DNA of 64,000 bases from Datura wrightii (Eukaryota; Streptophyta; Magnoliopsida; Solanales; Solanaceae): assembly GCA_035772735.1 (NCBI GenBank), contig JASDFA010000019.1, positions 74,128,001 through 74,192,000 on the forward strand. Direction: 5' to 3'. Below, one piece after another: positions 44,480 through 57,803 of the stretch. The translations under genes were made by a program, and so were the position numbers. Position 1 is the first letter of the stretch. Every line of letters starts with the position of its first letter. The notes under the pieces were generated by a model that was given only the letters and a program-made list of their open reading frames with translations, ran no database searches and was not told the DNA's origin.

Positions 44480-46386
44480 TGGAAGCAAAACGAGTTGTGG
44501 TGAGGCTCGTGGAAAGGGGAGTCAGATTGGTCAAGGAGTTGACGACAGTTGATTCAATGACCAATGGTTTGAAGTAACGACTCATCCTGATGAGTCGTGG
44601 GAAGGGATCTGAGATGTTCTATGAGGTAGTGCACCCGACGACTCGATAACCCGAGCCATGGTATCTTGCCAAAACCCGTTGGGTCAATCGTTGGACCGTC
44701 CAGGACAGTTTTAAGGAAAATTATTATAAGGGTATTTTCGACCTTTCCACATTTTTAGCCCCTAAAATACGTCATTTTTGATGTTTTCTTAGTAAGATAA
44801 TATGAGTTAAGTCCTTTAGGCATGCCCATTCTCATGCAAGGATTCTAGAGGGATTTTTGGGAGATTCAAGGATTTCTTCCTCGAATTTTCTTCAAAATTC
44901 TTTGTAGGTGTTCAAGGAACATCTAGTCTCTTAAAATGGGTGGAATTCTTCCTCACCCATGCCCAATTTCGATTAGAATCATGAACTCTTACTCAAATTC
45001 CATGGGGTTTTACCAAAAACATGTCAATGTGATTTGCCCTTATGGGTATGTTTTAATTGAGTTTTATTTATTGAATATACATGTTGGGCAGGTTTAGTAT
45101 TATTCTCTTCAAAATCATGTTTCAATCTTTTTAAATCTAAATTGCCCATTTACAAAAGTTCATGGAAATCATGATTTATGATGAATATTCATTATTTTAA
45201 GTTTATTGATAATGGAAATGCATGAATCCAAGCTACCCATGGTTATGATCATATTTTGAAAGAATTGAGCATGATGAAGCATTGGGAAATGCCCATATGA
45301 TGAATAATGATTTATGATTTACGAAATGAATTTCATGATTTATCGATTTATAATGTTGGCCCATAAAAAGGGCCTTGATTCTTGGCTAAGAATGTTTTAA
45401 AGGGGATCAGTGATGATAAATGTTATATCTTAGCCAATGAACATTATGAATGATGTTAATGATTTATGTATGAGCCTATATGCATGTTTTCGGGAGCTGT
45501 GTCTAGCACCGAGCAGCCCGGCATTCATAGGACTATGCCGATGTCTCATAACCACGTGCCACCATGGGTTGTAAATGTTATGGTGTTATTATAATGATCC
45601 CTTCAAATGTGATATCACGCTTTATGCATGACCCTCGCCTGGCAAGCCAGGGTTGACTCTGTCCACTTGAGCGAGACAGTGGGGCATCATGAAAGGCTCT
45701 ACCATGATGTTGTAGGTTATGACGAGTCCTCCTATTGTTCCACATGTTTTATGCATTGTTATGTCTATGTTATTGGCTCAAGTTATGTTTTGATTAAGTT
45801 TTCTTACAATTATGAAATGAACGATAATGGATGATTTGAAAGCCTTGAGCCTTATAGTTATTATGAATATTTTGATGTAAGCATGATTTCCCTCTCCCGT
45901 CCATTTATGAGTTTTGTGTTGCTTTTAAAAATGTCCGTTTTACTTACCTTGCATACACAGTACATTCCACGTACTGACCGCATACTCTCTATGTTGTATC
46001 ATTTCATGATATAGGGTCCGGCTCTCAGGCTCATCCTCACCCTTAGGCCATCTCAGCTTACGCTTTCAGCTTGTTGGTGAGTCCTCATATTCTAAGGGTT
46101 GTTTTATAGACTTTCATGTTGTTTATGTTTCCCTATTGGTCGGGTTAGTTGGGGATGTTGTCCCATCAACCCATCTTATATATTAGAGGCTTTCAGACAA
46201 GTATGTAGTACTCATCTATGTAAACATTGGTATTTCTTAATGCTATGTTATGATTACATTTCCGCTATATATTTATGATTATCGTTCCGCTTATTTGAAT
46301 GAGATTAGTTGTATGCATGAGCCATGGGTCTATTCGGGGTCCTTTGTCCCGTGTCTACAATCCGGGTGTACGTCCGGGTCATGACA
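44480..46386 (+). repeat. 5' LTR of element C (left limit approximate)
   Basis: It ends GGTCATGACA directly before a primer-binding site. Similar to B's 5' LTR over most of its length. The left end is not a clean TGTTAT start: the sequence turns into the inverted LTR around 44400-44480, so the beginning of U3 seems missing. Confidence 0.7.
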
Positions 46387-46390
46387 AACT

Positions 46391-46402
46391 TGGTATCAGA
46401 GC
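46391..46402 (+). promoter_or_regulatory. Primer-binding site of element C (tRNA-iMet)
   Basis: TGGTATCAGAGC is a perfect complement of the plant initiator tRNA-Met end, four bases after the LTR. Confidence 0.88.
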
Positions 46403-46596
46403 CACAGGTTTGAAGTCTCCTAGGATGTCGGAAAGCCACGTATGGTAGAGTCTTTTTCATGGGTGTGAAGCGTGTCACACCTATGACGAAGAGGCTACTA
46501 AACGTTTTCGGAAATGTTCCCTTTATTCATGTTCTATGTCATGCGATGAAAAGCTTTTCCATCCTTCTAATTCGTGTGATTCGCGATTATAGAATT

Positions 46597-47676
46597 ATGG
46601 CTCCTAGAAGAATGAAAGAAAGGAGGAATGGAAATGATGAAGGCCATGGAGATGGCAATGATCATGGGCATCAGCAAGCCCCACCTGTTTCGGAGCCCCA
46701 GGCACTAGAGCCAGCTACCCATGCCGAGTTTTGGGTGGCAATTCAGATATTGGCGCAGGCCTTGACCACTCAGGTCAATTAGCAGGCTGTTGCGCAGGTT
46801 CCACAGAATGGGAATGCGGCGGCGGCTTGGATTAGAGACTTCTTGAGGATGAACCCTCCGGAGTTCACGGGATCGAAGGTGGATAAGGATCCACACGAGT
46901 TCATTGAAAGGATCCTGAAGGTCACTCAGGTCATGGGAGTGACAAATGGGGAGTGTGTGGACTTGGCCTCTTATCAGCTAAAGGAGGTCGCTTATATTTG
47001 GCACAACCAATGGAAGGACAGCAAGGCAGCGGGAGCGGGCCCAACCAGTTGGGATGAGTTCCACAAGGCTTTTCTTGACAGATTCTTCCCTCGAGAAAGG
47101 AGGGATTTGAAAGCATTTGAGTTTGTTAAGATCAAGAGAGGAAATTTGTCAGTGTTGGAGTATTCGCTTGAGTTCACTCCCTTGTCGAAATATTCCCCAG
47201 AGTAGGTGATGGATCAAAGGGTGCGGGTGAGCCGATTTGTTCATGGTGTGGCCTATTATTTATACAAGGACTGCATGACTGCTATGCTCCACTAGGATAT
47301 GGACTTTCCTCGCATAGTGTTATACACCCAGCAGATGGAGGCGGCTCATGCAAGGAAAAGGGAGGAAAAGACGAATCGAACAGATAGTCGTGGGTTTTCA
47401 CATCAAAGGTCCGGCGGTGGCTATCGTCCACAGTTTCAGCAGAGGTCACTTGCCCCAGCACCATCCGCAGCTAGTGTTCCATCTAGACCCAGGGGTGATC
47501 AGAGGAACAAGGCTTCAGGGTTCAGGAATCAGAGGGGCACCCAGTCAGAGTATACCTCTCCAGCCTGCGGGAAGTGCCGCAATAGTCACACTGGGGAGTG
47601 CCTGCTCATTTTAGATGTCTATTTTAGGTGTGGTAGACCTAGGCACATGTGCCAAGCGTGCCCATATGCTAGATAG
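46597..47676 (+). pseudogene. gag pseudogene of element C
   Basis: ATG at 46597 (MAPRRMKERRNG) with three in-frame stops (after LTTQVN, after KYSPE, after TAMLH). The capsid-type gag core is at 46843-47205 (FTGSKVDKDPHEFIERILKV, YQLKEVAYIWHNQW, FLDRFFPRERRDLKAFEF), continuing to RFVHGVAYYLYKDC. A zinc-knuckle region follows (CGKCRNSHTGEC and YFRCGRPRHMCQAC) at about 47570-47665. One frame is kept, so only point stops disable it. Confidence 0.82.
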
Positions 47677-47829
47677 GGTGATGATAGGGGTCGTGCACAG
47701 ACCACCAGGACAGCAACACCTCCAGCCCATTCCACCCCGCAAGGAGCATCGACTAGTGGAGGTGGCGGATAGTGCCAGAACTAATTCTATGTCCTTGCCT
47801 TACGCTAGGATCAGGAGACTTTGCCAGAC

Positions 47830-49983
47830 GTGGCCACTAGTATGTGGCGTGTCTTTCATATTGATGTTTATGCATTGCTAAATCCAGGAGCTTCATTTTC
47901 TTTCATGACTCCTTAAATTTCTAGTAGCCTTGGAGTTAGTCTTGAGACCTTGTCATAACCGTTTTTAATTTCTACCCCTGTCGGTGATTCAATTGTAGCT
48001 AGACGGGTATATAGATGTTTCCCAGTCACTGTGTTGCATAAGGTTACCTCCGCAGACTTAGTAGAATTGTCCATGACTGATTTTTACATCATTTTGGGTA
48101 TGGATTTGTTGTTTGCATGTTATGCTTCGATTAATTGGAGGACCCGAACCATGGAGTTTCATTTTCCGAGTGAGTCAGTTATGGAGTGGAAGGGTAGTTC
48201 AGCGGTGCCAGCAGGTTGGTTTATTTCCTATCTTAAGGCTAGGAAGATGATCTCTAAGGGGTGCATGTACCACCTAGTTAGGGTTAATGATGTGGAGTCC
48301 GAGATCCCGACTATTCAGTCAGTTCCGATGGTGTGCGAATACCCAGAGGAGTTTTCTGAGGATTTGCCAAGTGTTCCTCCGGAAAGGGAAATTGATTTCG
48401 ATATTAATCTATTGCCAGATACGCAGCCTATTTCTATCCCTCCTTATAGGATGGCTCTAGTCAAGCTAAAGGAATTGAAGGATCAGTTAAAGAATCTGTT
48501 GTACAAGGGCTTCATTAGATCGAGCTAGTCTCCATGGGATGCACCAGTTCTATTTGTTCGAAAGAAGGATGGTTCCCTTCGCATGTGTATTGACTACCGG
48601 CAGTTGAACAAGGTTACCGTCAAGAACAGGTACCCCTTACCTAGGATCGATGATTTGTTTGACTGGCTTCAGGGTGCGAAGTGCTTCTCCAAGATTGACC
48701 TCAGGTCCGGGTATCATTAGCTCAGAGTTTGGGAAAGTGACATCCTGAAGACTGCTTTTAGGACTCGGTATGGTCATTACGAATTTGTTGTTATGTCTTT
48801 TGGGCTAACCAATGCTCCTGTAGCTTTTATGGACCTGATGAATAGGGTGCTCAAGAAATATTTGGATATGTTCGTTATCATGTTCATCGATGACATTCTT
48901 ATCTACTCCCAAAGTGAGGAGGAGCATGCCACTCATTTGAGAATAGTGTTGCAAACCCTCAAGGATCGTCAACTGTATGCAAAGTCTAGCAAGTGTGAAT
49001 TTCAGCTGAACTCAGTAGCATTTCTGGGTGATGTGGTATCAAGAGAAGGCATAAGGGTAGATTCCCATAAGATAGAGGTAGTGAAGAATTGGCCCAAACT
49101 GGTGAATCCTTTAGAAATTCAGCGTTTGTTGGGCCTAGCAGGTTATTACATAAGGTTTCTGGAGGGTTTCTCATCTATTGCGGCATCTTTGACTAAGTTG
49201 ACTCAGAAAAAGGTGAAATTCCAATTGTCGGATGCTTGTGAGAAAAGCTTCTAAGAGTTAAAGACCCGACCCACTTCAGCATTAGTGTTGACATTACCCG
49301 AGGGTACCGATGGCTTTGTTGTCTATTGTGATGCTTCGAGAGTTGAACTGGGATGTGTGTTGATGCAGCGTGGGAAGGTAATAGCATATTCCTCGAGACA
49401 GCGAAGGTCCATGAAAAGAATTACCCAACCAATGATCTTGAGTTGGTTGCGATGGTGTTCACATTAAAGATATGGTGGCATTACTTAAATGGGGTCCACA
49501 TGGATGTATTCACGGATCACAAGATTTTGCAATATCTGTTCACACAGAAAGACCTAAATCTTCAGCAAAGGAGGTGGTTGGAGTTACTTAAGGACTATGA
49601 CATGAGTGTCCTTTACCACCCAGGCAAGGCTAATGTGGTTGGGGATGCGTTTAGTAGGCTCTCCATGGAAAGTGTATCCCATGTGGATAAGGAAAAGAAG
49701 GAGTAGGTGAAGGATGTCCACCGACTTGCAAGACTAGGAGTTAGATTGATCGATGCGGCCGATGGCAGTGTTGTTGTACATAACGGGTCAGAATCGTCCT
49801 TGGTGGTTGATGTTAAATCCAAGAAAGATGAGGATCTAATATTGAGGAAGCTGAATGAGGCGTTGCGGAGTCAGAAGGTGGAGGTCTTCTCCCAAAGGGG
49901 AGATGGTGTGCTATAATACCAAGGTCAACTATGTGTTCCGGACGTCGATTATTTGAGAGTTCGGATATTGCATGAGGCATGTG
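47830..49983 (+). pseudogene. pol pseudogene of element C (PR, RT, RNase H, start of IN)
   Basis: Protease with ALLNPGASFSF and FYIILGMDLLFACY. RT open piece 48031-48528, then stops at SS*SPWDAP and YH*LRV. The RT catalytic piece is 48793-49254 (MSFGLTNAPVAFMDLMNRV, IMFIDDILIYSQSEEE). RNase H (VYCDASRVELGCVLMQ) has a frame change near 49400. The tether region (RRWLELLKDYDMSVLYHPGK, 49353-49706) and the integrase approach up to LHEAC follow. Roughly seven lesions in total. Truncated by F. Confidence 0.85.
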
Positions 49984-50669
49984 TGTCACACCCCGCCTAG
50001 GGGGTATGACTGGCACCTGGTGCCCTATTAGGACCTAAACTGCTAGACTACTGAGCCTAAGCACATCTGGTGCCTGGATGGCTCTAACTCTAATTCACAG
50101 AATCAACGGGCTATATAGCGGCTGTAAATACAGCCTCCGGCCGACTAGGCCTATAGCCACCTGTACAACAACAACAACTAACCAGAATCATATCAATATA
50201 AGGGAGCCTACGCGGGCCAACAAGGCCACCATGCTGACTAGTTACTTCTGAATCAAAATAACAGATGCTAAACAGCTACGTGACCGACAAGGTCACCACT
50301 ACTAACTGGATTGGGCCCTACACAGCCAACATAAATAACTAAATATACGCACGGTCCCACACGACCAACAAAACTAACCACAGGGAGATATAAACACAAT
50401 CTACAAGCTTCTAAGAATACTGATAAGATGGTCGGGACAGGGCCCCGACCTACCCGTACTATACAACAAAAGAAAATGATATACACCTCTGAATATCAAG
50501 CTCCGAATGACAGGAGCTGATGACTCTGCGCTGGCTAGGATCACGAGGCATCGGCTCCTCGTCTATAGGTACCTGCAGGAGAGTAATGCAGCGTGCCAAA
50601 CGGCCGTCAGTACCACTGGTACCGAGTATGTAAAGCAAACTGAACATAACCGAATATAAACAACAATGC

Positions 50670-52796
50670 TGTTATACCCCGTAAGATTCCCGGCACCTAG
50701 ATGGCCTATTCGCGCGTTGGTCAAGCATATTTGAAAGCCATACATGCTAGGGAAAGGCCTAGGAAAGGATCGGACGAGAAACCTATCGAACCATCATGAA
50801 AGGAGCCGGAGTAGAGCCCCTCCGCGATGGCAATGTGTCACGCAGGTGGAGCCTCCGCGTTAGCTCCGTGACACGTTGGGCCTGTCCAGGCCCAAGTATA
50901 TAAAGCCCCACTTCGGTTTATTTTCATTAAAATCATTATAATTTCCAGAGAGTTCCCAGCAAACAGAGAGAGACGAAGAGGGTGAAGATATTATCGTTCG
51001 ATTACGCTGCCAAACGTAGTCTAAACTTAAATTAACTCCAGATACTAAGGTATTTAGTAGCAGGGAGCATTCCTACCGATTTTGTTTTGTGAAATGCAGC
51101 CGACGAATCGTCGTGCTACCAGGCTAAGGTAAGTAAAATTGCTCCAAACTAGTGTCTATGTGTTCCTAGCTGTGAAGTGAATACTTCTCCCTTCTGGGCT
51201 TCTGAAAAATAGTGAGTTTTCGACCGTCTTTTGATAGGCCTAAGTTTAGGCCATAATTATATCGAAAGTGACATCATCTTTCATAATAATGCTGTATTTA
51301 GTGCTAATTGACGTATATATGAGTGCAGTTGGGAGAAATAGCGAAAATACTGACCGAGCTACGCCAGTTAGTCGGGAAATCAAAAGCGAAGGTATGTAAA
51401 GATAGTTTCCTCAGCAAGTTAGTAGTCTCGGTATAGTAAAATAGTTTAAAGACCAGTAGAATGTTCAGAAGTCGTGTGTTATGTTTATTATGAATATTGG
51501 TACGATATTGGAAGCATCATGTTATGTATAGCATGAAACTTGCCGGCATGATATAAATTCTAACACAAAGTGTTAGGAACTATACAACATGCCCAGTATG
51601 TGATTTAGTAAAGTATGTTAGGATATTATCGTATTTAGTTGAAACTTAGTAAAGCAATATAAGTATTTGTAAGGTATCTCAGAAGTAGAAGGGTAGATTA
51701 AAATGAAGTTTAGAAAGCATGTTAAAAATAGTAAATCATGTTACTATAAAAACTCAGTTATACAGCCTAATTTCCAGCAGAAAAACTATATCTTGTTCAA
51801 CATTAGACTCAGCACAGTATGACAAAAGATTATATATATATACCATTATCAGTCTCAGAATATATTAAATACATACATATCATTATCACTAGTTCAGCAT
51901 ACAGTACGTACAGATACAATATCATCACTAGCTTCAGCATGTGGTATATGCAGATAGTATTACTAGTTGAGACCATTGTATTGTCTTGGGGTTGGATTAC
52001 CTAGCTTCCACGACCGCCCCAGGGTTAATAGCTATATCGACTCGTCCGCCGGAGGGCAAGGATACATCACTCTACGGAGTGGCATGCCGTCCCAAAAGGG
52101 ACGAAGATGGGATGTCGGTTTCTCCATATTGTGCCTTGGTCAGCCCTTATACACCCCCGTCGAGTGGTACGCCCGGGGTGTTGATTCAGGAGTCCTCCGG
52201 ACTCAGGTACAATTATAGTCAGGGGCTCAGCGAGCCCAAGTGCATACCCAGGGGATCGTCAGGATGTTTATAGTTATTATAGGAGATGGGACGACCGGGG
52301 TAAGGGTATAGATTGCGTGTTGATTGTACCTCCCGACTTATGGGGGCCGGGTAAGGTTTGTGTGTGCTATGCTATGTTATGTTGTGTTATGCCATGTTAC
52401 ACTAGATACGAGTAGATTGACAGTAGAGCGATACATCTTCAGGTATGACTCCTACTCCTACCACATCTTCATGATCGACAGTGGTGACCTTGCCGGTCAC
52501 GTAGTTATTCTGCATTTTGTTGTTGAGTCCTAGATGACTAGACAGCATGGTGGCCTTATCGGCCCGCATAGGTTCCTTATTACGAGTATATTTCTGGTTA
52601 TCTGCTATTACAGGTACATGTGGCTATAGACCAGTTGGTCGGAGGCTATATATATAGCCGTTATATAGCCCGTCGATTCCCTGAATCTGAGTTAGAGCCA
52701 GCCAGGCACCAGATGTGCTTAGGCTCAGTAGTCTAGTAGTTCAGGTCCTAGTAAGGCACCAGGTGCCAGTCATACTCCCCAAGGCAGGGCGTGACG
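50670..52796 (+). repeat. 5' LTR of G, with ~450-bp deletion
   Basis: It starts TGTTATACCCCG and ends GTGACG before the primer site. Compared with G's 3' LTR it lacks about 450 bases after 52460, where the sequence jumps to the GGTGACCTTGCCGGTCACG segment. The U3 module is at 50815-50880 (imperfect inverted repeat 50834-50845 / 50864-50875) with TATA at 50897-50905. Confidence 0.82.
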
Positions 52797-52800
52797 AACT

Positions 52801-52812
52801 TGGTATCAGAGC
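52801..52812 (+). promoter_or_regulatory. Primer-binding site of G (tRNA-iMet)
   Basis: TGGTATCAGAGC, four bases after the LTR, is a perfect match to the complement of the initiator tRNA-Met end. Confidence 0.85.
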
Positions 52813-53982
52813 AAGTCATGTCCCAGGTAGTCTGCAAGCCGTGCTAAGTAGAGTCTTGTCTATGGATGTGTTGTGCACCACATACTATAGGCAGTAGGCT
52901 GCGAGGCATAATAGGATAGTTACCCTTCTTTCATACTCAGTCGTGCCATAGCATAGTACAGTATAGGGTTGGTCCTTTTAAAACTTATCATATTCTTTGA
53001 ATACAGATACAAGTCAGACCAGCGAAATCCTATCCCAGGCAGAAGATCAGATATAGCAACAGGAGAGAACATCAGCCAGTTACAAGGTAAATACAACAGC
53101 AGGAGGAGATAATAGGGACCTCCCAATGTTATCTTTTTATTGGTACCATCCCCAGTATATGTCGATAACTTCAGAAAAGGAAGTCATAAGCATAACGTAT
53201 AAATGAGTCAATTTATTTGTTAGATATATATACATAAGACCTGATTGAGATAGTAGACAATATTAGATTATCAGATAAGTGGGAGAAAGAGAGGGAAATG
53301 TAGGATTCCCACCTCCATTCTTTCAGGTGTGGTACAGTTCCATGTCTTCGTTTCGTTGCAGTAAGAAAAAGTCATTCCTACCCCTTAGTTTTGATCCTAG
53401 TGTAGCAAAGGGCATAAGGATTGAGACGATGTTGCCCAAAGAAGGCAGTAAGTGAAAGGTGGATTGGTTGATTCCATAAAGTGTTAGAAAGAGTAAGGAG
53501 CCCTTATGATTATGTAGGTTGTGCAGACCCTCACGGTAATAAGTCAGAAGAGCAAATAAGACTACTAGTTTACTTGAAGTGGATGTAGGAGATCCGTCAA
53601 TGATGGACTCCCAGTAAGAGTAAAGTTCAAGTCAGGAAAGGGTTGAATCCGCCGTGGCATGCTAACGACGGCAGGGTAGGTCTGCAAGATAATATTTATA
53701 ATCTTAGCTGTGATATCAAAAGACAGGGAGATTATATTAATAAGATGGGTCCGACTGCAAGTCAGAAGAAGTATAGGTTGGAACTTGACTGGCAACCTTA
53801 TTGACAGTGTAAGGCAGGTACCTTGAACCCCATAACCCAGTTTAAGGAAGATGAAGGTGAAGAGCATGAATACTAGATTTTGAGGGGAAATCAGAATCAC
53901 CTCTAGATTGATAGAACATCGTGTATTAAGGACTAAACCTTAGACGAACAGCTAAGAGACAGTAAGGTTGTAGTTTAGAATG
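52813..53982 (+). other. Interior of G: gag leader remnant and unassigned sequence
   Basis: The first ~250 bases resemble the leader and gag start of F: GTCAGACCAGCGA near 53013 compares with F's gag start at 62579. From about 53100 to 53980 I recognise no protein motif on either strand. The sequence is purine-rich on the + strand with stops in all frames. It may be a 3' region of the parent element or foreign sequence. Confidence 0.5.
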
Positions 53983-55931
53983 TTGCTGTATTTAGTGCTA
54001 ATTGACGTATATATGAGTGCAGTTGGGAGAAATAGCGAAAATACTGACCGAGCTACGCCAGTTAGTCGGGAAATCAAAAGTGAAGGTATGTAAAGCTAGT
54101 TTCCTCGGCAAGTTAGTAGTCTCGGTATAGTGAAATAGTTTAAAGGCCAGTAGAATGTTTAGAAGTCGTATGTTATGTTTATTATGAATATTGGTACGAT
54201 ATTGGAAGCATCATGTTATGTATAGCGTGAAACTTGCTGGCATGATATAAATTCTAATACAAAGTGTTAGGAACTGTACAGCATGCCCAGTATGTGATTT
54301 AGTAAAGTATGTTAGGATATTATTGTATTCAGTTGAAACTTAGTAAAGAAATATAAGTATCTGTAAGGTATCTTGGAAGTAGAAGGGTAGATTAAAATGA
54401 AGTTTAGAGAGCATGTTAAAAAAAGTAAATCATGTTACTAAAAAACTCAGTTATACAGCCTGATTTCCAGCAGAAAAACTATATCTTGTTCAACATTAGA
54501 ATCAGCACAGTATGAAAAAAGATTATATATATATACCATTATAAGTCTCAGCATATATTAAATACATACATATCACCATCACTAGTTCAACATACAGTAT
54601 GTACAGATACATTATCATCACTAGTTTCAGCATGTGGTATATGCAGATAGTATTACTAGTTGAGACCACTGTATTGTCTTGGGGTTGGATTACCTAGCAT
54701 CCACGATCGCCTCAGGGTTAGTAGCTGTATCGACTCGTCCGCCAGAGGGCGAGGATACGTCGCTCTATGGAGTGGCATTCCGTCCCACAGGGGACGAAGA
54801 TGGGATGTCGGTTTCCACATATTGTGCCTTGGTCGGCCCTTATACACCCCCGTCAAGCGGGTACGCCCGGGGTGTTAATTCAGGAGTCCTCCGGACTCAG
54901 GTACAATTATAGTCAGGGGCTCAGCGAGCCCAAGTGCATACCCAGGGGATCGACAGGATGCTTATAGTTATTATAGGAGATGGGACGACCGGGGTAGGGG
55001 TATAGATTGCGTATTGATTGTACCTCCCGGCTTATGCGGGCCAGGTAAGGTTTGTGGGTGCTATGCTATGTTATGTTGTGTTATGCCATGTTAGACTAGA
55101 TACGAGTAGATGGACAATAGAGCGATACATCTTCAGGAATGACTCCTACTCCTTCCAGCATGGTTAAGAGTAGGCTTAGCTTTACATTTTCAGTCAGTTT
55201 AGTTTATTCCTTCCTATTTCAGTTCCATCAGTTGTATTCCTGTTTTCAGATATTTTTCAGTTATTGTTTTACATACTCTGTACCAACGGTACTAACACCC
55301 CTTAGGGGCGCTGCATTACTTGCCTGTAGGTACTCATAGACGGGGGGCCGATACCTCGTGATTCCAGTCAGCTCACAGGGTCATCAGCTCCAGTCATCCG
55401 GAGCTAGATAGCTAGAGGCTTATTCCTTTTCTTTTGTTGTAAGCATGGGTAGGCCGGGGCCCTGTCCCGACCATCTTATCAGTGTTCGTAGAGGCTTGCA
55501 ATCTGTATATATTTCTCTGTGGTCAGTTGAGCCGGTCGTGTGAGGCCGTGCAGTTTGTTATAGATGTTTAGCATTTCAGTTTATGTTGCCCGTGTGAGGC
55601 CTTAGTTTGATAGTAGTGGTGACCTTGCCGGTCACGTAGTTATTCTGCATTTTGTTGTTGAGTCCCAGATGACTAGACAGCATGGTGGCCTTGTCAGCCC
55701 GCATAGGTTCCTTGTTACGAGTATGTTTCTGGTTAGCTGCTATTACAGGTACAGGTGGCTATAGGCCAGTTGGCTGGAGGCTGTATTTACAGCCGTTATA
55801 TAGCCCGTCGATTCCCTGAATATGAGTTAGAGCCAGCCAGGCGCCAGATGTGCTTAGGCTCAATAGTCTAGTAGTTCAGGTCCTAGTAGGGCATCAGGTG
55901 CCAGTCATACCCCCCAAGGCGGGGCGTGACA
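53983..55931 (+). repeat. 3' LTR of G, 5'-truncated
   Basis: Homology to the 5' LTR begins at the phrase GCTGTATTTAGTGCTAATTG (53985; compare 51291) and runs to the end at 55931. The U3 start with promoter module and TATA is missing. Confidence 0.85.
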
Positions 55932-57533
55932 AATGCTAGTAAATTCTGAATAGCAGAAAGTATCTGAAACTATCTGGACTAGCAGGATCTGGAATAAGCT
56001 TATTTGTACTGAAGGTAAGGTAGAATCATACTTGTCGTCATGGCGACCTGCTGTCTATCAGCTAATAGATATCATGTATATACATATATAACACATACAA
56101 GGACCAATACCAGCCCCCATAAGCCAGAAGGTTCCAACCAACACACAATCTATATACCCCTACCTTGGTCAAAACCATCCAAAAATAAATCACTCCAATC
56201 ACCTACTAACTACGAGCACCTTTACTGGCCCCTTGGGTATGCAGCTCGGGCTCCGTGGGCCCTGACTATAACTGTATCTGAGTCCAGAGGACTCCTGCAT
56301 CTGTAAACTGTAATCTGTTTCTGTAAACTGTAAACTTCCCCCTAGGCGCAAGCGCTCGACAAGGTAAGTTGTACTGCTATACTAATCAGCCTGATATAGG
56401 AATGCTGCATCCCATCTTCGTCCTACTGCTAATGGCATGCCACTCCTTGGAGTGACGTATTCTCACCCTCTGGCGGGCGAGTCGACACAACTATTAACCC
56501 TGGGGTGGCAAGGAAACTCTAGGGGTGCCCTCATAGCAGAAACAGGTCTCAACAAACAATAATCACATATAGCAAGCATGTTCGATCTGAAAATACTATC
56601 TGTATTCTATTTTCTTATTCTGAACTCTTTTCTGCATGAAACGGATTCTCATACTGAGCTATACTGTATCTGAGATATTATCTGACTGACTGATATTGCT
56701 TTACTAACTTTTATTCTGAATATATCATAATATTATAAAACATGCTTGCTAGATTCATACTGGACTCAATTCTCGACTTCTGAACTCTTTCTTCTATAGT
56801 TCACGCTATTTGCTATACTGAATTACTAACTTGCCGAAGGAACTAGCTTTACATACCTTTGCTTCGGATTTCCTGAATAACTGGCATAGCTCGGTTAGTA
56901 CTTCTACTATTTCTCCCAACTTCATTCATATATATATCATTTAGAACTAAATACGCTAATATTCTGGAAGAAAATATCACTTTTAATATATATATAGCCC
57001 AAACTTTGGCATATCGAAAAACGGTCTAAAACTCGCTATTTCTCGAAAGTCCAGAAGGGAGAAATACTTACTTTAGGGCTAGGAGTATATTGACACTAAT
57101 TTGGAGCAATTCTACTTACCTTAGCTTGGTAGCACGATGATTCGCTGGCTGAATTTCACGAAACTAAACCCGTAGGAATGCTCCTCGCTGCTTAATACCT
57201 CACTACCCAAGGTTATACCGAGTTTAGACCGCGTATAATGGCATAATCGGAAGGAAATTTCCTCAAACCCTTCGCACCCTCTATTTCTCTTCGTGTTTTA
57301 GAAATAAAATGTTGAAATGAAGTTAAAAACTAAAGTTGGAGGCTTTATATAGTTGGGACCTATAAGTCGCATTCATCGAATGCGATTTATAAGTCGCATT
57401 TGCCTTGCGACGCGCCGACTCGGTGCTTGTCCGATCTTCACCCGGGCCTTTTTCTAGCATATATGGCATTCTGAAACTCTTAACCAACATGCGAATAGGC
57501 CATCTACATGTCAAGAATTTACGTGGTGTAACA

Positions 57534-57547
57534 TCCTCCCCCCTTAA
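57534..57547 (-). promoter_or_regulatory. Polypurine tract of F
   Basis: On the - strand TTAAGGGGGGAGGA directly precedes the 3' LTR. Confidence 0.82.
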
Positions 57548-57803
57548 GAATATTCGTCCTCGATTGTAAATTTCTATTTATGGGAATTCTCGACTTAGTC
57601 AACTTATTCTTAGATAAATTTTGGCAGAAATTCCCCTGTAATATGGACTATCTTGAAAACCTAAAATACAGAAGAGTCCAATACAGGTTCTCCTCACAAT
57701 ACTATAGCATTCATCAGACAAAAGATTGGAGTCGATTATCACATTTATACATATACTATAAGGCACTGCATAAAATAACAATACTAACATACCTCTTGAT
57801 TGA

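Larger units (their letters stand above)
44480..49983 (+). mobile_element. Element C: Tekay-like retrotransposon, interrupted by F
   Basis: 5' LTR, primer site, gag and pol up to the start of integrase. The reading stops at 49983, where the - strand element F begins (VRILHEAC then TGTCACACC). The rest of C would lie right of the window. It is of the same family as B but with fewer lesions. Confidence 0.82.
50670..55931 (+). mobile_element. Element G: coding-free deletion derivative in the LTR of F
   Basis: It starts TGTTATACCCC, ends GCGTGACA and is flanked by AATGC at 50665-50669 and 55932-55936. F's other LTR has the unoccupied site once, at 63473-63477. G consists of an LTR, a tRNA-Met primer site, about 1.2 kb of interior, and a second LTR that lacks its first ~620 bases together with the polypurine tract. 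It is related to the solo LTR at 3510. Confidence 0.92.
49984..57533 (-). repeat. 3' LTR of F (about 2283 bp without G)
   Basis: On the - strand it begins TGTTACACCACGT at 57533 and ends GGTGTGACA at 49984. The parts 49984-50669 and 55937-57533 match F's other LTR at 62794-64000. U3 has a TATA box (57341-57352 on the - strand) preceded by a 13-bp direct repeat, TATAAGTCGCATT at 57361-57373 and 57388-57400, with a GCATTC/GAATGC dyad between. Confidence 0.88.
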
